Assembly (NCBI RefSeq): GCF_000241955.1
Contig: NC_016819.1
Span: 1 to 64,000 of the forward strand
Length of the DNA stretch: 64,000 nucleotides
Direction of reading: 5' to 3'
DNA from: Rahnella aquatilis CIP 78.65 = ATCC 33071
GTDB lineage: Bacteria > Pseudomonadota > Gammaproteobacteria > Enterobacterales > Enterobacteriaceae
Below are positions 63,301-64,000 of this stretch, in pieces. Both the position numbers and the translations under genes were made by a program. Each line of letters opens with the position of its first letter. Positions within the stretch are counted from its first letter, which is position 1. The notes below the pieces were generated by a model. It was not told the origin of the DNA. It saw only the letters and a list, made by a program, of their open reading frames with translations, and did not search any database.

Positions 63301-64000
63301 CATGTTTTTTGTACAGGCTACTATCCACTGAGCGTAATGCGCGGTATTTACCCTGTCCCAGTTTTAGGTTTGTTCGCCAGACGTAATCCCCGCTCAGGTT
63401 GATATGTTCCCATCCCAGTGGAGACAGATGAGAAATCAGTTGCTCATTAATCGCGATCCCTTTCCGTCTCAAAGAATCTATCGCTCTTTCTATATATACC
63501 GTATTCCACAGTGAGATCGCCGCAGTCAGCAATGTCAGACCGCTGGCTCGATAGCTCTGATTCTCCAGCCTCCTATCTCTGATTTCACCCAGCCGATGCA
63601 TAAAGACCGCTCGCGCAAGGGCATTGCGAGCCTCACCTTTATTCAGCCCTGCCTGTACGCGTCGACGCAGTGAAGGATCCCTGAACCAGTCCAGCATAAA
63701 CAATGACCTTTCGATGCGCCCAAACTCTCTCAGCGCCTTTGCCAGACCATTCTGTTTCGGATAGCTTGCCAGCTTTTTCATCATCAGTGATGCTGTTACC
63801 GTTCCCTGCTTTATAGAACTAGCCAGACGCAGCACCTCATGCCAGTGGGTTTCAATTTCCTTTAGATTCAGGCTGGTTGTCGAGATGATTGACTGAAGCC
63901 CCTGATACAACTCAGCTTTTCCATGAATAAACAGCCGTTTGTCATGAAGATCCCGGATCCTTGGCGCAAAAGCGAATCCGAGCAGATGCATTAGCGCGAA
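63296..64000 (-). CDS. tnpA: Tn3-family transposase, C-terminal part (runs off the window)
   Basis: About 235 residues are visible, open to the right edge ([20 protein letters not shown] at the edge, so the frame continues beyond). Conserved pieces are RHDKR-like [50 protein letters not shown] and the C-terminal [18 protein letters not shown]. The catalytic glutamate lies in the [14 protein letters not shown] region. TnpA is a DDE transposase of about 1,000 residues for replicative transposition. The adjoining 38-bp repeat shows that this end is complete. Confidence 0.92.
   Translation of the reverse strand, partial: FALMHLLGFAFAPRIRDLHDKRLFIHGKAELYQGLQSIISTTSLNLKEIETHWHEVLRLASSIKQGTVTASLMMKKLASYPKQNGLAKALREFGRIERSLFMLDWFRDPSLRRRVQAGLNKGEARNALARAVFMHRLGEIRDRRLENQSYRASGLTLLTAAISLWNTVYIERAIDSLRRKGIAINEQLISHLSPLGWEHINLSGDYVWRTNLKLGQGKYRALRSVDSSLYKKHA

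Overview
The window looks like part of a large IncFIB-type plasmid from an enterobacterium (Klebsiella, Enterobacter, Raoultella or a close relative). Three things support this. A RepFIB-family initiator gene is flanked on both sides by CCACT-type iterons. A type Ib ParA plus ribbon-helix-helix partition pair lies nearby. The cargo is typically enterobacterial: csc sucrose genes, yciGFE, a manganese catalase and TacAT toxin-antitoxin loci. The host is inferred from gene families only, because no chromosomal marker is present.

Layout. 0-3.5 kb: an AbiEi-type antitoxin next to a beheaded AbiEii toxin, then the parA/parG-like operon with centromere-like repeats on both sides. 3.6-5.6 kb: a chrA fragment and a SnoaL-like gene divergent from a LysR gene. 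5.8-8.0 kb: the replicon (repA, iterons, two oriC-like AT-rich modules, DnaA boxes). 8-10.3 kb: a GNAT gene, a truncated chemoreceptor and a collapsed IS3-family element. 10.2-16.3 kb: a sucrose/oligosaccharide utilisation locus (CscR, CscB, CscA, sugar porin, sugar O-acetyltransferase). 16.3-23.5 kb: an alginate-lyase fragment, a TupA-like ATP-grasp gene, a MipA/OmpV protein and an RND pump whose permease gene carries an early amber codon. 23.6-30.2 kb: a stress island (yciG, yciF, yciE, CinA-like, GH13 trehalose-synthase-like, manganese catalase) with a truncated antiporter and a frameshifted SDR. 30.4-31.8 kb: Phd/Doc and a lipoprotein. 32-37.5 kb: an amine or amino-acid catabolic cluster (APC permease, AraC regulator, cyclodeaminase-like protein, RidA, FAD oxidoreductase). 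37.5-40.1 kb: a levansucrase gene between a lambda-type holin and an Ogr/Delta-type phage activator. 40.6-45.2 kb: LysR/SDR pair, epoxide hydrolase and diguanylate cyclase. 45.4-48.4 kb: TacAT-type TA, IS3 remnants, a DsbC-like protein and a double-glycine-leader membrane peptide. 48.5-51.7 kb: an EmrAB-like pump with a MarR regulator. 52-54.5 kb: a close Cre homologue with a 34-bp lox-like site directly after its stop codon, and a KacAT-like TA pair. 54.7-61 kb: an electrophile-stress cluster (NemR-like TetR, two alpha/beta hydrolases, DJ-1/Hsp31-like protein, aldehyde dehydrogenase, XRE regulator) carrying repeated TAGACC(A/G)GTCGTCTA operators. 61-64 kb: a LysR/GST pair, then the end of a Tn3-family transposon running off the window.

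The plasmid combines maintenance functions (Rep, Par, four TA-type loci, a Cre-like resolvase) with niche functions: sucrose use, levan synthesis, desiccation/oxidative stress and detoxification of electrophiles. Many junctions are marked by gene fragments and decayed insertion sequences. The most interesting units are the phage-dressed levansucrase (holin + Lsc + Ogr), the Cre/lox-like module, the orphan microcin-leader peptide with a thiol oxidoreductase, and the repeated TetR-family operator network.
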